Below are positions 9,066-18,044 of a stretch of DNA of 64,000 nt, piece by piece. Under the pieces are notes generated by a model that saw only the letters and a program-made list of their open reading frames with translations, had not been told where the DNA came from and ran no database searches. A program made the position numbers and the translations under genes. The stretch is from Pedobacter sp. AJM (lineage in GTDB: Bacteria > Bacteroidota > Bacteroidia > Sphingobacteriales > Sphingobacteriaceae): positions 1,116,001-1,180,000 of the forward strand of contig NZ_NHOT01000003.1 in assembly GCF_002197755.1 (NCBI RefSeq). Reading direction: 5' to 3'. Each line of letters begins with the position of its first letter. The first letter of the stretch is position 1.

Positions 9066-9740
9066 CTATTCCAAAAGGTCAGGCCGGCGCTGCCTTGTTC
9101 GTTCCAGCGCCTGTTCATGCCGCCATTCGTTTACTTTTGCCTCATGTCCGCTTAACAAAACATCAGGTACTTTATGGCCTCGCCAGTCTGCCGGGCGGGT
9201 GTAAACAGGTGCATCTAAAAGCTCACCCTGAAAACTATCAGAGAGGGCAGAGGTTTCATCGTTCAAAACACCCGGTATTAAGCGCACCACAGCATCAACA
9301 ACTATTGCGGCAGGCAATTCCCCGCCACTCAAAACATAATCGCCTACAGAGATCTCGCGGGTAACAAATACATCACGGATTCTTTGATCAATTCCTTTGT
9401 AGTGACCGCATAAAATAATGATATTTTTCTTTATAGAAAGTTCATTTGCGGTGCTCTGATTTAAAGTGACACCATCCGGACTCATAAAAATGACCTCATC
9501 ATATTCGCGTTCAGCCTGAAGCTTTTCAATACAGGCCGCAAAAGGCTCAATACTCATCACCATTCCGCTGCCGCCGCCATATTGATAATCATCTACGCTT
9601 TTCTGTTTACTTGTAGAATAGTCACGCAGGTTATGCACAACAATTTCGGCTATGCCCTTTTTTTGTGCCCGCTGTAAAATGGAATGGGCAAAAGGACTTT
9701 CTAATAATGCCGGAAGAACAGTTATAATATCGAAACGCAT
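9066..9740 (-). CDS. trmD: tRNA (guanine-N1)-methyltransferase
   Basis: Methylates G37 of tRNAs using S-adenosylmethionine, which prevents frameshifting. The 224-residue protein has the SPOUT knot motifs: [25 protein letters not shown], and a C-terminal [27 protein letters not shown] segment (here SGHEAKV). It lies between rplS and, upstream, a serine hydrolase gene on the opposite strand instead of rimM. It therefore cannot be read through from rimM and needs its own promoter, seen at 9745-9752. Confidence 0.97.
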   Translation of the reverse strand: MRFDIITVLPALLESPFAHSILQRAQKKGIAEIVVHNLRDYSTSKQKSVDDYQYGGGSGMVMSIEPFAACIEKLQAEREYDEVIFMSPDGVTLNQSTANELSIKKNIIILCGHYKGIDQRIRDVFVTREISVGDYVLSGGELPAAIVVDAVVRLIPGVLNDETSALSDSFQGELLDAPVYTRPADWRGHKVPDVLLSGHEAKVNEWRHEQALERTRQRRPDLLE

Positions 9741-9744
9741 GGTG

Positions 9745-9752
9745 CAAAGTTA
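9745..9752 (-). promoter_or_regulatory. TAnnTTTG box four bases before trmD
   Basis: The minus strand reads TAACTTTG, then CACC, then the trmD ATG. This would supply an independent, possibly leaderless, transcript for trmD-rplS. Upstream (9759-9784) the ten bases GTCTGAAGTC occur twice, separated by TATA. Confidence 0.55.
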
Positions 9753-9971
9753 AGTCTTTAGTCTGAAGTCTATAGTCTGAAGTCGAATTTTCTAATCGAA
9801 AGCGTATTCGTACGCCCCTATTCATAAAATTATTCCAATTATCTATTAAGAAATAATAGGCATTTATTATTTATCGCAAATTTTAACCTTTGATAACAAT
9901 GATATTTTCCTCAAAGTGTAACGTAAGCATAATCTCCAACGTCATATATTAGAAGTTAATACCACTGTTAA

Positions 9972-11036
9972 ATGAAATATCTTTTACTATTTGCTTATAT
10001 TCTGATCATTAACTATAATGTGCATGCTCAATCTAAAAATCTTAAAAAATTCATTGCAGACTATGCAAGCCAACATCAATTTAACGGAACTATATTGATA
10101 AAAAAAGATGCAAAGATTATTTATCACCAAAGTTTCGGATTAGCAGAACGCTCCTTTAATTCACCAATTAAAAACAATACAAAATATCAGATTTGTTCTA
10201 TCACAAAAACATTTACCGCGGTTCTGATTCTCCAACTAATGGAACAAGGGAAGATAGATCTGAATAAAAAAATAAACAGCTACTTTCCTTCCTACAAGGG
10301 AGAAGGCGGTTCAAAGGTGTCCATCCACCAATTGTTAAACCATACATCCGGAATGAAAAATACTGATACTGCTACAGACGCTCATTTTATGAGGTATGGA
10401 ATTGGGTTTTATCATAATCCTTATACTTTAGAGGAAATTGTAGATAATTTCTGTTCAAATCCACTTATTAACGAACCTGGAAAGACATTTGATTACAACA
10501 ACGGGGAATACATGATTTTAGGGAGGATTTTAGAAATAATATACAAAAAACCCTATGAAAAAATTTTAGAAGAGCAAATTCTAATTCCATTACACATGAG
10601 TAATTCTGGTATCATCAATCATTATAAATTAATACCAAACTTGGCCACGGCATATTATGAGGGTAAAAACATTAAATTAATTCCAAACATACCTTTATAT
10701 ATTGAGGATTTTTCTGCCGCAGGCGCCATGTATTCCTGCACAACAGATCTGATTAAGTTTAATGACGCTCTTTTTAGCCATCAACTGATCAATAAACAAA
10801 CGCTAAATCAATTATTAACTCCAGGTTTAGATGATTACGGATACGGTGTTTGGATAAGAGATTACAAAGGAGTTATCGATAAGTATAAAAGAATGGAAAG
10901 ATATGGAAGAATACAAGGCGCTAACTGCGCTTGGTTTCATTACCTAAACCGTAATGTTAGTATTATCATGCTGTCTAACACGAATCTGACTGACTTAGGT
11001 GATTTTGCATTTAGAATTGGAAAAGCAATTTTTTGA
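9972..11036 (+). CDS. Secreted serine hydrolase, beta-lactamase/PBP-like (class C fold)
   Basis: The 354-residue protein has a signal peptide (1-19, cut before Q). Catalytic motifs are SITK (76-79, SxxK) and YNN (175-177, YxN), with the family segment LLNHTSGM (121-128). The usual third motif (H/KxG) is not clear: the region reads GRIQGANCAWFHY. Such enzymes are peptidases or esterases acting on D-amino acid peptides or unknown substrates; the sequence does not show antibiotic resistance. It is much more AT-rich (about 31% GC in two sampled lines) than its neighbours and splits a conserved ribosomal cluster, suggesting recent insertion. Confidence 0.88.
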   Translation: MKYLLLFAYILIINYNVHAQSKNLKKFIADYASQHQFNGTILIKKDAKIIYHQSFGLAERSFNSPIKNNTKYQICSITKTFTAVLILQLMEQGKIDLNKKINSYFPSYKGEGGSKVSIHQLLNHTSGMKNTDTATDAHFMRYGIGFYHNPYTLEEIVDNFCSNPLINEPGKTFDYNNGEYMILGRILEIIYKKPYEKILEEQILIPLHMSNSGIINHYKLIPNLATAYYEGKNIKLIPNIPLYIEDFSAAGAMYSCTTDLIKFNDALFSHQLINKQTLNQLLTPGLDDYGYGVWIRDYKGVIDKYKRMERYGRIQGANCAWFHYLNRNVSIIMLSNTNLTDLGDFAFRIGKAIF

Positions 11037-11169
11037 TTTTACGCTATCTGTAAAGCAATATATGTTGCAATAAAATACCATTAACTAATCACTAATCATA
11101 AGTTTCATCCAAAAATATTTTATGCAAAAAAAGAGGCCTAACTACAGATGTGAAGCTTTGAAATTTGAA

Positions 11170-11703
11170 TTATTTTACCTTTTCTAAATAAATATCTAAC
11201 AAACCCTCCGGCAAATCCAGTGTCAGGATTTTTTCTTCATCATCAATCTCTATGATAAAATCTTCATTTAAGGGAAAAAGAATCTCAGTTTCCTGATACA
11301 TCACCGTTGCCACGAATTGCTGTGGATATTCATTTACTTCTAAAATTTCGCCAAGTTTGCCCATTGTTTTATCAATGGCCATGAAACCTCTTAAATCTGT
11401 ATAGAAAAACTCACTTTCATCACGCTCGGGCTTTTGGCTTAAGGGCAGATATAATTTTTTCTTCAACAAAGGTTGTGCCTTATCAATATGATCAACATCA
11501 TCAAAATTAAAATAACCCGTTTTATTTGCTTGTAATTTCGACTCCGCTACAAAGTAAGGGACAAGCTTTCCATTCATGTCTGCAAAAACAACATCAAATT
11601 CAAGCTGCTCGTATTCATCAAACTCAAAGAATACTTGTACCTCTCCTTTTAAACCCCTGGTTTTCGTAACGTAACCTACATAAAATGCTTCTTCGTGTTT
11701 CAT
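11170..11703 (-). CDS. rimM: Ribosome maturation factor RimM
   Basis: The 177-residue protein binds S19 and helps assemble the 30S head. The N-terminal RimM domain (YVGYVTKTRGLKGEVQVFFEFDE) and the PRC-barrel domain (DLRGFMAIDKTMGKLGEILEV ... EILFPLNEDFI) are both present, and it ends with the family's DLPEGLLDIY. It is downstream of rpsP, though a strong hairpin lies between them. No strong TAnnTTTG box is evident in the 128-base gap. Confidence 0.96.
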   Translation of the reverse strand: MKHEEAFYVGYVTKTRGLKGEVQVFFEFDEYEQLEFDVVFADMNGKLVPYFVAESKLQANKTGYFNFDDVDHIDKAQPLLKKKLYLPLSQKPERDESEFFYTDLRGFMAIDKTMGKLGEILEVNEYPQQFVATVMYQETEILFPLNEDFIIEIDDEEKILTLDLPEGLLDIYLEKVK

Positions 11704-11774
11704 TCCTTAAACTCATTGTATTATCGTCATTGCTTCGTACTTCGCAATAATAATATTGAATAAAAAATAGCTTA

Positions 11775-11813
11775 TATAAAAATAGCGTTCCGAAATTCGG
11801 AACGCTATTTTTT
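11775..11813. terminator. Strong bidirectional hairpin after rpsP
   Basis: ATAGCGTTCCGAA pairs with TTCGGAACGCTAT around a tiny loop, with A-run and T-run on the two sides. It sits between rpsP and rimM and would end most rpsP transcripts. Confidence 0.85.
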
Positions 11814-11831
11814 GAAACAAAATAATTAAAA

Positions 11832-12392
11832 TTATTCTGCTCCTTCTTCTTTAGTAGCTTCTGCTGCAGGAGCTTCTTCAGTTGCTTCAGCTTCAACAGC
11901 TGGTGCTTCTTCTTCAACAACCTCTTCTGCAACTGGTGCATTTTTAGCTGCAATTGCTGCTGCTCTGTCTTCTTTTTTCTTAGCTTCTGCTGCTAATGCC
12001 GCTTTACGCACATCTGCTTTAGAAGTAGCTAAACCTTCAGTTTTACCGGAGATTTTGCCAGCTTTAGCATCAACCCAGGCAGCAAATTTCTCGTCTGCTT
12101 GTTCTTGTGTTAAAGCACCTTTTTTAACACCACCTTCTAAGTGTTTTTTGTATAAAACACCTTTGTAAGATAGGATAGCACGAGCTGTATCAGTTGGTTG
12201 TGCACCACTGTTTACCCAAGCTAAAGTTTTTTCGAAGTTAATTTCGATAGTAGCAGGATTGGTGTTTGGGTTATAAGAACCTAAACGCTCAATGAATTTA
12301 CCATCACGTGGAGAGCGGGAATCCGCTACCACAACGTGGAAAAAAGGCTTTCCTTTTTTACCGAATCTTTGCAATCTGATTTTAGTTGCCAT
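11832..12392 (-). CDS. rpsP: 30S ribosomal protein S16 with extended tail
   Basis: Residues 1 to about 80 are the conserved S16 fold ([45 protein letters not shown]). Residues about 105-186 form a long Ala/Glu/Lys-rich low-complexity tail, so the protein is about twice the length of E. coli S16. Such tails are common in Bacteroidota. First gene of the ribosome-maturation cluster, with a good promoter box at 12449-12456. Confidence 0.97.
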   Translation of the reverse strand: MATKIRLQRFGKKGKPFFHVVVADSRSPRDGKFIERLGSYNPNTNPATIEINFEKTLAWVNSGAQPTDTARAILSYKGVLYKKHLEGGVKKGALTQEQADEKFAAWVDAKAGKISGKTEGLATSKADVRKAALAAEAKKKEDRAAAIAAKNAPVAEEVVEEEAPAVEAEATEEAPAAEATKEEGAE

Positions 12393-12448
12393 TTCTTTTC
12401 GTATTTATGTATTCAACATAGTTCCCGGAGCTACATACTGCGGGGCTG

Positions 12449-12456
12449 CAAAGATA
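12449..12456 (-). promoter_or_regulatory. TAnnTTTG box of rpsP
   Basis: The minus strand reads TATCTTTG followed by C, the strongest form of the phylum's -7 element. It lies about 56 bases upstream of the rpsP ATG. Confidence 0.65.
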
Positions 12457-12536
12457 ACTAAAATACTGTAAATTAAAAACATAGTTTAATATCTTTATTT
12501 TCAGGAGATTTGGCTCAAAATTTTTGCACATCCCAT

Positions 12537-13058
12537 ATGAAAAAAATTGCGATTGACATGGATGAAGTAATTGCTGACGCTGTTGGCAAATTCATTAAAC
12601 TATATAACCGGGATTATAATGTTCCGCTGGATTTGAAAATCGATGCCGGAAACGAAATTTTCCATCATGTTCCTCAAGAGGTAAATCAAAAATGGTTTGA
12701 ATATATTAATGAGCCTGGTTTTTTTCGTGATTTAGAAGTAATTGCAGATAGCCAGCGTGTAATTAAAGCATTGCAGGAAAAATACGATGTTTATATTGTT
12801 TCCGCAGCCATGGAATTTAGAAATTCTCTAGTGGATAAGTATGACTGGCTGGCTGAACATTTTCCATTTATTGACTGGCAACACATCATGTTCTGCGGAA
12901 ATAAAATCGTAAGTACAGATATCATCATTGATGACCGAACCAAGAACTTCATCAATTTCCCTGGCCGTCCTTTATTGTTTACTTCTCCGCATAATTTACT
13001 GGTTACGGAATATGAACGTGTAAACACCTGGGAAGAAGTAGCAGGCTTACTTCTTTAA
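12537..13058 (+). CDS. 5'(3')-deoxyribonucleotidase, HAD family (NT5C type)
   Basis: The 173-residue cytoplasmic protein has the HAD motif I IDMDEVIAD (residues 4-12) with nucleophile Asp and acid/base Asp two residues on. It also has YIVSAAMEF (motif II) and IIIDDRTKNF (motif IV). This matches the short NT5C group that dephosphorylates pyrimidine deoxynucleotides. I chose ATG at 12537 because motif I then begins a few residues in, as is normal. A TTG nine codons upstream (12510) also fits the frame but adds unconserved residues. Confidence 0.88.
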   Translation: MKKIAIDMDEVIADAVGKFIKLYNRDYNVPLDLKIDAGNEIFHHVPQEVNQKWFEYINEPGFFRDLEVIADSQRVIKALQEKYDVYIVSAAMEFRNSLVDKYDWLAEHFPFIDWQHIMFCGNKIVSTDIIIDDRTKNFINFPGRPLLFTSPHNLLVTEYERVNTWEEVAGLLL

Positions 13059-13141
13059 TTAGTACTGCTAAAATATAACTGATTTAAAAATACATGTAAC
13101 ATTTTAATGGTAAAATATTCTAATATAGAAAAAATCAAGCT

Positions 13142-13465
13142 ATGTTAGTAACCACAACGCCTACAGTGGAGGGCAGAAGAATTATTAAATATATCGGCCT
13201 GGTTACAGGTGAAACCATAATCGGCGCAAATATTTTCAAGGATTTATTTGCAGGTATTACAGATATTGTTGGAGGACGATCAAGTTCATATGAACGGGTT
13301 TTGCGTGAAGGAAAAGATACCGCAGTGAATGAGATGCAACAATATGCTGCTGCTTTAGGTGCAAATGCGATTGTTGGTGTCGATTTAGACTATGAAACGG
13401 TGGGCAGCGGCGGAAGTATGCTAATGGTAAGCGCCAATGGTACAGCCGTTATTTTAGAAGATTAA
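13142..13465 (+). CDS. YbjQ/UPF0145 family protein
   Basis: The 107-residue protein carries family hallmarks: [38 protein letters not shown] and [17 protein letters not shown]. YbjQ proteins form pentameric rings and have been called heavy-metal-binding-like from the fold, but their function is not established. It is followed by a shared terminator and convergent pfkA. Confidence 0.9.
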   Translation: MLVTTTPTVEGRRIIKYIGLVTGETIIGANIFKDLFAGITDIVGGRSSSYERVLREGKDTAVNEMQQYAAALGANAIVGVDLDYETVGSGGSMLMVSANGTAVILED

Positions 13466-13497
13466 GAGATTGCTTATAGCGAAACTAAGCAAAAACA

Positions 13498-13530
13498 GAA
13501 AGTCTTTCCGGTGCGGGAAAGACTTTTCTT
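13498..13530. terminator. Terminator between ybjQ-type gene and pfkA
   Basis: GAAAGTCTTTCC pairs with GGAAAGACTTT around a 6-base loop, then TCTTTT on the plus strand. Both converging genes end here. Confidence 0.8.
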
Positions 13531-13550
13531 TTATGGTATAATGAGGCAAA

Positions 13551-14534
13551 CTAGAAAGATAAAATATCAATCAGCTTTAGCCACTTCGAACTTACTTTTT
13601 CTGCATCAATATGCTTAATGGCATGATCAAAAGGTGTAAACACAATCTCCCTGTTCATTTGCCCAACCATTACACTTCTTTCACCGTTTATTAAACCTTC
13701 CACTGCGGCCACACCTAACTGGCTTGCCAATACACGATCCATACAGGTTGGTTTTCCGCCACGTTGAATATGCCCTAAAACAGAAACTTTCGTATCGTAA
13801 TGAGGGTATTTGGCCTGCAGAATTTCGCCCACTTTAAATGCACCGCCATTATCATCACCTTCAGCAACAATAATAATTTTAGAAGCCTTATCTTTTCGGC
13901 TATGTTCTAATTTATGTAAAATATCATCGGCATTCATATTGGCTTCTGGGATCATGATGGCCTCGGCACCTACGCCAATACCACTCCTCAAGGCAATTAA
14001 TCCCGAATCGCGTCCCATTACCTCCACAATAAAAAGTCTGTCGTGAGATTCTGCAGTATCTCTGATCCGATCAACCGCATCAATTACAGTGTTAATGGCA
14101 GAATCATAACCAATCGTGAAATCAGTTCCGGCTAAATCGTTATCAATTGTTCCGGGCAGGCCAACAATAGGAAAATCAAACTCTTTAGCAAAGACATTTG
14201 CCCCTGTAAATGTTCCATCTCCACCAATCACAACCAAAGCATCAATTTCTTTTTCTTTTAGGTGCTGATAAGCTTTTTTTCTTCCCTCTACTGTTCTGAA
14301 AGCTTCACTGCGTGCTGTTTTTAGCATTGTTCCGCCACGTTGAATGATATTGGCCACAGATTTTCTATCCATTGGAATACAATCATTGTTGATCAATCCC
14401 TCGTATCCACGGATAAACCCGGTTACTTCTATATCATAATAAATGGAGGCCCTGATTACAGCCCGGATTGCGGCATTCATGCCTGGCGAATCTCCGCCAG
14501 AGGTTAAAACACCAATGTTCTTTATCTTACTCAT
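13551..14534 (-). CDS. pfkA: ATP-dependent 6-phosphofructokinase
   Basis: The key glycolytic step, fructose-6-phosphate to fructose-1,6-bisphosphate. The 327-residue protein has LTSGGDSPGMNAAIR (ATP site), GGDGTFTGA, PGTIDNDLAGTDFTIGYDSA with the catalytic TIDND, and EVMGRDSG. GGDG rather than GGDD at the phosphate-binding loop indicates ATP rather than pyrophosphate as donor. Its ATG overlaps the stop of the dsbD-type gene by four bases (ATGA), so the two are co-translated. Confidence 0.97.
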   Translation of the reverse strand: MSKIKNIGVLTSGGDSPGMNAAIRAVIRASIYYDIEVTGFIRGYEGLINNDCIPMDRKSVANIIQRGGTMLKTARSEAFRTVEGRKKAYQHLKEKEIDALVVIGGDGTFTGANVFAKEFDFPIVGLPGTIDNDLAGTDFTIGYDSAINTVIDAVDRIRDTAESHDRLFIVEVMGRDSGLIALRSGIGVGAEAIMIPEANMNADDILHKLEHSRKDKASKIIIVAEGDDNGGAFKVGEILQAKYPHYDTKVSVLGHIQRGGKPTCMDRVLASQLGVAAVEGLINGERSVMVGQMNREIVFTPFDHAIKHIDAEKVSSKWLKLIDILSF

Positions 14535-16219
14535 TTGTTTTTGTTCTGGAAAGCTGCCTTTCCGCTGTCTAAAAATTTAATGTAATTTTCAGGTTCATAA
14601 TCAGCTCCCTGTGGTGGAACAAGAACATGTCCATCGCCATCAACAATCACATACTGTGGCTGAGAATTGCTGTTAAATGTTGCTGCCTGAAAATCACTCC
14701 ATTTTTTACCTATCGTATTTATCTTTTTTTTGCTGAATGTTGAAACATAATGTTCCGAAACAGGTAGTTCCGTTTTATCATCAACTACCAATTCAGCCAT
14801 TACAAAATCGTTCTTAAGTCTTTTGGCAACTTCAGCATTTGACCAGACATTATTTTCCATTTTCCGGCAATTTACACAATTCCAACCCGTAAAATCTATT
14901 AAAACTGGTTTGCCAAGTTCTTTAGATGCCTGTTTAGCTTGTTCAAAATCATAATAAGGATCAAACCCTTTAGGTGTTAAACGATGAAAGAGTTCTGCAT
15001 ACTTTTTCTCTTTGATTGATGTTTTAGTCTCTGTAGTGGGTTGTGCGGCTGTTAAATTATTCAAATCGAAATCCTGCGTTGCGGTAGGTGGTAAAAAAGC
15101 ACTAATGGATTTTAATGGTGCACCCCACATTCCCGGAACCAAATAAACGACCCAGGCAAAGACTAATATGGCCAAAAACGTTCTTGGAACAGATAAATAC
15201 GGCAGATCACTATCGTGCGAAAATTTAATTTTACCCAATAAATAAATCCCCATCAAGGTAAAGATGGCAATCCATATGGCCAAGAAAACCTCTCTATCTA
15301 ACAAATTCCAATGGTAAGCCAGATCTACATTTGATAAAAATTTAAAAGCAAAAGCCAGTTCAATAAATCCCAAAACTACTTTTACACTGTTCAACCATCC
15401 GCCAGATTTTGGCAATGATTTCAATAATGAAGGGAACAAGGCAAATAATGCAAATGGAATGGCTAAAGCAAATGAAAACCCAAACATACCAACCGCCGGG
15501 CCTAATCTATCACCTTTTGATGCCGCATCTACTAATAAGGTACCAATTAATGGTCCGGTACAGGAGAATGAAACCAGGGCTAAACTAAAGGCCATAAAAA
15601 ATATACCCATTAGGCCGCCTTTATCAGATTTTGCATCAATTTTATTAACAAATGCACTTGGCAAAGTAATTTCAAATGCGCCTAAAAAAGATGCGCCAAA
15701 AACAACCAGCATTAAAAAGAAAAAGGCATTAAAAATTCCGTTAGTAGAGAGTGCATTGAGCGCATCAGAACCAAAGGCAATAGTTACCAGCATGCCGAGG
15801 GCAACATAAATAACAATAATTGATAAGCCATAAATTATGGCCTGACCGACAGCCTTGCTTTTACTTCCTGCCTTTTTAGTAAAAAAACTTACCGTTAGGG
15901 GTAGCATTGGGAAGATACATGGCATTAAGATCGCTGCAAATCCAAATAACAATCCTTTGATGAAAGTTTGCCAGAGCGTTAGTTTCTCTTCATCTCCAGC
16001 TTTTTTAACTGCAACAGTAGATTTAACAGTATCCTTTTTAACCGAATCTTTTACAATTTTATTAACAGCACTATCCTGTGCCGAGCCTACCTCGGTAAAT
16101 ACCATATCATCTGGTGGTGCCACAGTCGTTGTATCTTGATTAACGCTGGCATAAATCTTAACGGCAGGCAATGTCATAAACATTGCAGCTGTTAAAAACA
16201 ATATAAAAAACTTTTTCAT
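14531..16219 (-). CDS. dsbD: Thiol:disulfide interchange protein DsbD, beta and gamma domains
   Basis: The inner-membrane protein passes electrons from cytoplasmic thioredoxin to the periplasm. The 562-residue protein has a signal sequence and a linker, then a membrane domain of about eight segments with the redox cysteines in MPCIFPMLPLTVSFF and SFSCTGPLIGTLL. A C-terminal thioredoxin domain has WNCVNCRKM. The usual N-terminal alpha domain is missing, but a separate gene at 16364 encodes it just upstream. Overlaps pfkA by four bases. Confidence 0.93.
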   Translation of the reverse strand: MKKFFILFLTAAMFMTLPAVKIYASVNQDTTTVAPPDDMVFTEVGSAQDSAVNKIVKDSVKKDTVKSTVAVKKAGDEEKLTLWQTFIKGLLFGFAAILMPCIFPMLPLTVSFFTKKAGSKSKAVGQAIIYGLSIIVIYVALGMLVTIAFGSDALNALSTNGIFNAFFFLMLVVFGASFLGAFEITLPSAFVNKIDAKSDKGGLMGIFFMAFSLALVSFSCTGPLIGTLLVDAASKGDRLGPAVGMFGFSFALAIPFALFALFPSLLKSLPKSGGWLNSVKVVLGFIELAFAFKFLSNVDLAYHWNLLDREVFLAIWIAIFTLMGIYLLGKIKFSHDSDLPYLSVPRTFLAILVFAWVVYLVPGMWGAPLKSISAFLPPTATQDFDLNNLTAAQPTTETKTSIKEKKYAELFHRLTPKGFDPYYDFEQAKQASKELGKPVLIDFTGWNCVNCRKMENNVWSNAEVAKRLKNDFVMAELVVDDKTELPVSEHYVSTFSKKKINTIGKKWSDFQAATFNSNSQPQYVIVDGDGHVLVPPQGADYEPENYIKFLDSGKAAFQNKNK

Positions 16220-16314
16220 TTGTGTGTTTGTGTGTTTAGGCCGTGAAATTAAGCATAATTTTTATAAATGATAAGCCGGGAAGTGGTGATGACAGATAGA
16301 TTTTACTTTAAAAC

Positions 16315-16345
16315 GAAACAGTCCCGATTTTGTCGGGACTGTTTC
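16315..16345 (-). terminator. Hairpin after the DsbD-alpha-like gene
   Basis: Perfect arms AAACAGTCCCGA and TCGGGACTGTTT with a 5-base loop. It lies between the alpha-domain gene and dsbD and may reduce read-through. Confidence 0.75.
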
Positions 16346-16363
16346 TAAGTTTCTTATGATCAA

Positions 16364-16813
16364 TTATTTAACCGGAATACTAAATTCAATCTCTTCGGGA
16401 GGAAGGCATTGCTTATCGTTACAAACCATAAATTCTACTTTACCTTTAACTGTTGTGGCAGCTTTATTTAGTTTAATCTTTTGTTGAAAAATCACCGATT
16501 TTTCAAAATAGCTCACATTCATTTTAAAAGTATCTTCATATTTCACAATGGCTTTCGGCTCAACCGGTTTTCCGACTAATGAAAAATCTTTAGAAGGAGA
16601 AAAAGTAAATGTTGTTTTTACGGGACCACCATCTTTCACATTCTGCGAATAAATATGCCACCTGTCTTCTATCGTTGCCTTTAAATATAGAACGGCCTCT
16701 GTTTTACTGATTTTTTTTGCGGCATAAGACCAGGTTACCGGTTTTTCAATTTGAGCAAAGGCTCCTGCAATGGTAAATAATACCAAAGATAGTACAAGTG
16801 TGATTTTTTTCAT
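16364..16813 (-). CDS. DsbD alpha-domain-like periplasmic protein
   Basis: The 149-residue protein starts with a signal peptide (1-20, cut after AFA). The rest matches the DsbD N-terminal immunoglobulin-like domain, ending in VCNDKQCLPPEEIEF, where the two Cys form the redox pair. It receives electrons from the membrane DsbD encoded 145 bases downstream. A split DsbD of this kind is seen in other Bacteroidota. Follows birA by eight bases. Confidence 0.88.
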   Translation of the reverse strand: MKKITLVLSLVLFTIAGAFAQIEKPVTWSYAAKKISKTEAVLYLKATIEDRWHIYSQNVKDGGPVKTTFTFSPSKDFSLVGKPVEPKAIVKYEDTFKMNVSYFEKSVIFQQKIKLNKAATTVKGKVEFMVCNDKQCLPPEEIEFSIPVK

Positions 16814-16821
16814 TGTGTGTT

Positions 16822-17598
16822 TTATTTTGTGTGTATAAATTCTATTTCTTTAAAATTGAACGTTTTCTGTTCTTTCGCAGTATGCATAATTAATCGGCCA
16901 CGTTCATCTACCCCCTTAATTACGCCTTCAAAAACTTCTCCGTTTGCAAAGTAAGATGCCTTAACATCATAATGGTATAATTGGCTTAGGTAATTTTTAT
17001 GTAAAATATCATAACTGCCGGATTTCAACAGGAGGTAATATTTTTCCATAAAGATGGAAATTTTTTGTAAAATGTTCATCAAATCAGTTTCCTTTTGTAT
17101 GATCTGCATCAGCGAAGTAGCCTTGTTACCGATACTCTCTGCAAAAATTACCTGGTTGATGTTCAAACCAATGCCAATAACAGAAGATTTAATTACAGCA
17201 CCTGTCAGTGTGTTTTCAATTAATATTCCGCCCATTTTTTTATTGCTGTAATAAATATCATTAGGCCATTTGATTTTTAACCCCTCAGCTATAAAATCAC
17301 CTAAAGCTTCTCTTACAGCTAAACTAACTGCCATATTTAAATAAAACTGCTTATTAAGGGGTAAGAATGCGGGTTTCAGATACAGGCTTATGCTGATATT
17401 CTTACCGGGTTCCGTTTGCCAAACCAGCTGTTGCTGTCCTCTGCCTGAAACCTGATTATCTGCCATAATAACAGTACCTTCAGCTAATGGCTCGGATTTT
17501 GACAACAGATCCTTTAAAAAGTTATTGGTAGAATCAACCTCTTTTAATTTGATTAAATTTTGACCAACAAATAGTGTTGAAAAAGTGTTATTTTGCAA
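16822..17598 (-). CDS. birA: Biotin--[acetyl-CoA-carboxylase] ligase
   Basis: Attaches biotin to the carboxyl carrier protein of acetyl-CoA carboxylase. The 258-residue protein has STNNFLKDL, SGRGQQQLVWQTEPGKNIS (the GRGRxGRxW biotinyl-AMP loop) and LKIKWPNDIY with the catalytic Lys. It lacks the N-terminal DNA-binding domain of E. coli BirA, so it is an enzyme only. It appears to start with TTG at 17598; no in-frame ATG lies close by. Divergent from rsfS. Confidence 0.94.
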   Translation of the reverse strand: MQNNTFSTLFVGQNLIKLKEVDSTNNFLKDLLSKSEPLAEGTVIMADNQVSGRGQQQLVWQTEPGKNISISLYLKPAFLPLNKQFYLNMAVSLAVREALGDFIAEGLKIKWPNDIYYSNKKMGGILIENTLTGAVIKSSVIGIGLNINQVIFAESIGNKATSLMQIIQKETDLMNILQKISIFMEKYYLLLKSGSYDILHKNYLSQLYHYDVKASYFANGEVFEGVIKGVDERGRLIMHTAKEQKTFNFKEIEFIHTK

Positions 17599-17642
17599 GT
17601 GTTGAATTTATAATATAATAATTCCAAAATTAAAGCATTTTA

Positions 17643-18017
17643 ATGGTAAAAAAGAAAATAGTAGCCCTTTCTACTTACCTTTCTGAGTTAGCTGTACAAG
17701 GCATACAGGAAAAAAAAGGAGAAGATATAGTGCGGTTAGATCTTAGAAATATTCACACCTCAGTAGCTGATTATTTTATAATTGCAAGTGCCAACTCCGG
17801 CACTCAGGTTAAAGCAATTGCAGATAGTGTAGAAAAAGAGATATTTAAGGCCACTCAGGCCGACCCGAGACATAAAGAGGGTCAGGAATCTGCAGATTGG
17901 ATCATTCTTGATTATTTTGATGTGGTTGTGCACATTTTTAAAACTGAAAAGCGCCACTTTTATGGCATAGAAGAATTGTGGGGAGACGCTGAAAGTACAA
18001 ATTACCAAAGCGCATAA
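17643..18017 (+). CDS. rsfS: Ribosomal silencing factor RsfS
   Basis: The 124-residue protein binds L14 and blocks subunit joining when nutrients are scarce. Typical segments are ADYFIIASANSGTQVKAIADSVE, EGQESADWIILDYFDVVVHIF and RHFYGIEELWGDA. It lies directly upstream of ftsH (27 bases to the chosen start) and divergent from birA. Confidence 0.96.
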   Translation: MVKKKIVALSTYLSELAVQGIQEKKGEDIVRLDLRNIHTSVADYFIIASANSGTQVKAIADSVEKEIFKATQADPRHKEGQESADWIILDYFDVVVHIFKTEKRHFYGIEELWGDAESTNYQSA

Positions 18018-18044
18018 CCTGTTAGAACCATTTTGAACAAGACA

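Noticed and set aside
9095..9364. Open frame antisense to trmD
   Set aside because: It lies wholly within trmD on the other strand and has no recognisable domain or start context; it reflects trmD codon bias.
9972..11036. Beta-lactamase resistance gene
   Set aside because: SxxK and YxN fit the wider serine hydrolase/PBP fold, but the third motif of class C beta-lactamases is not clear; resistance cannot be claimed.
12510..12536. TTG start for the nucleotidase gene
   Set aside because: It adds nine unconserved residues before motif I; ATG 12537 gives the normal N-terminus.
13551..14534. Pyrophosphate-dependent phosphofructokinase
   Set aside because: The phosphate loop reads GGDGT, which fits ATP as donor; the pyrophosphate type has GGDD.
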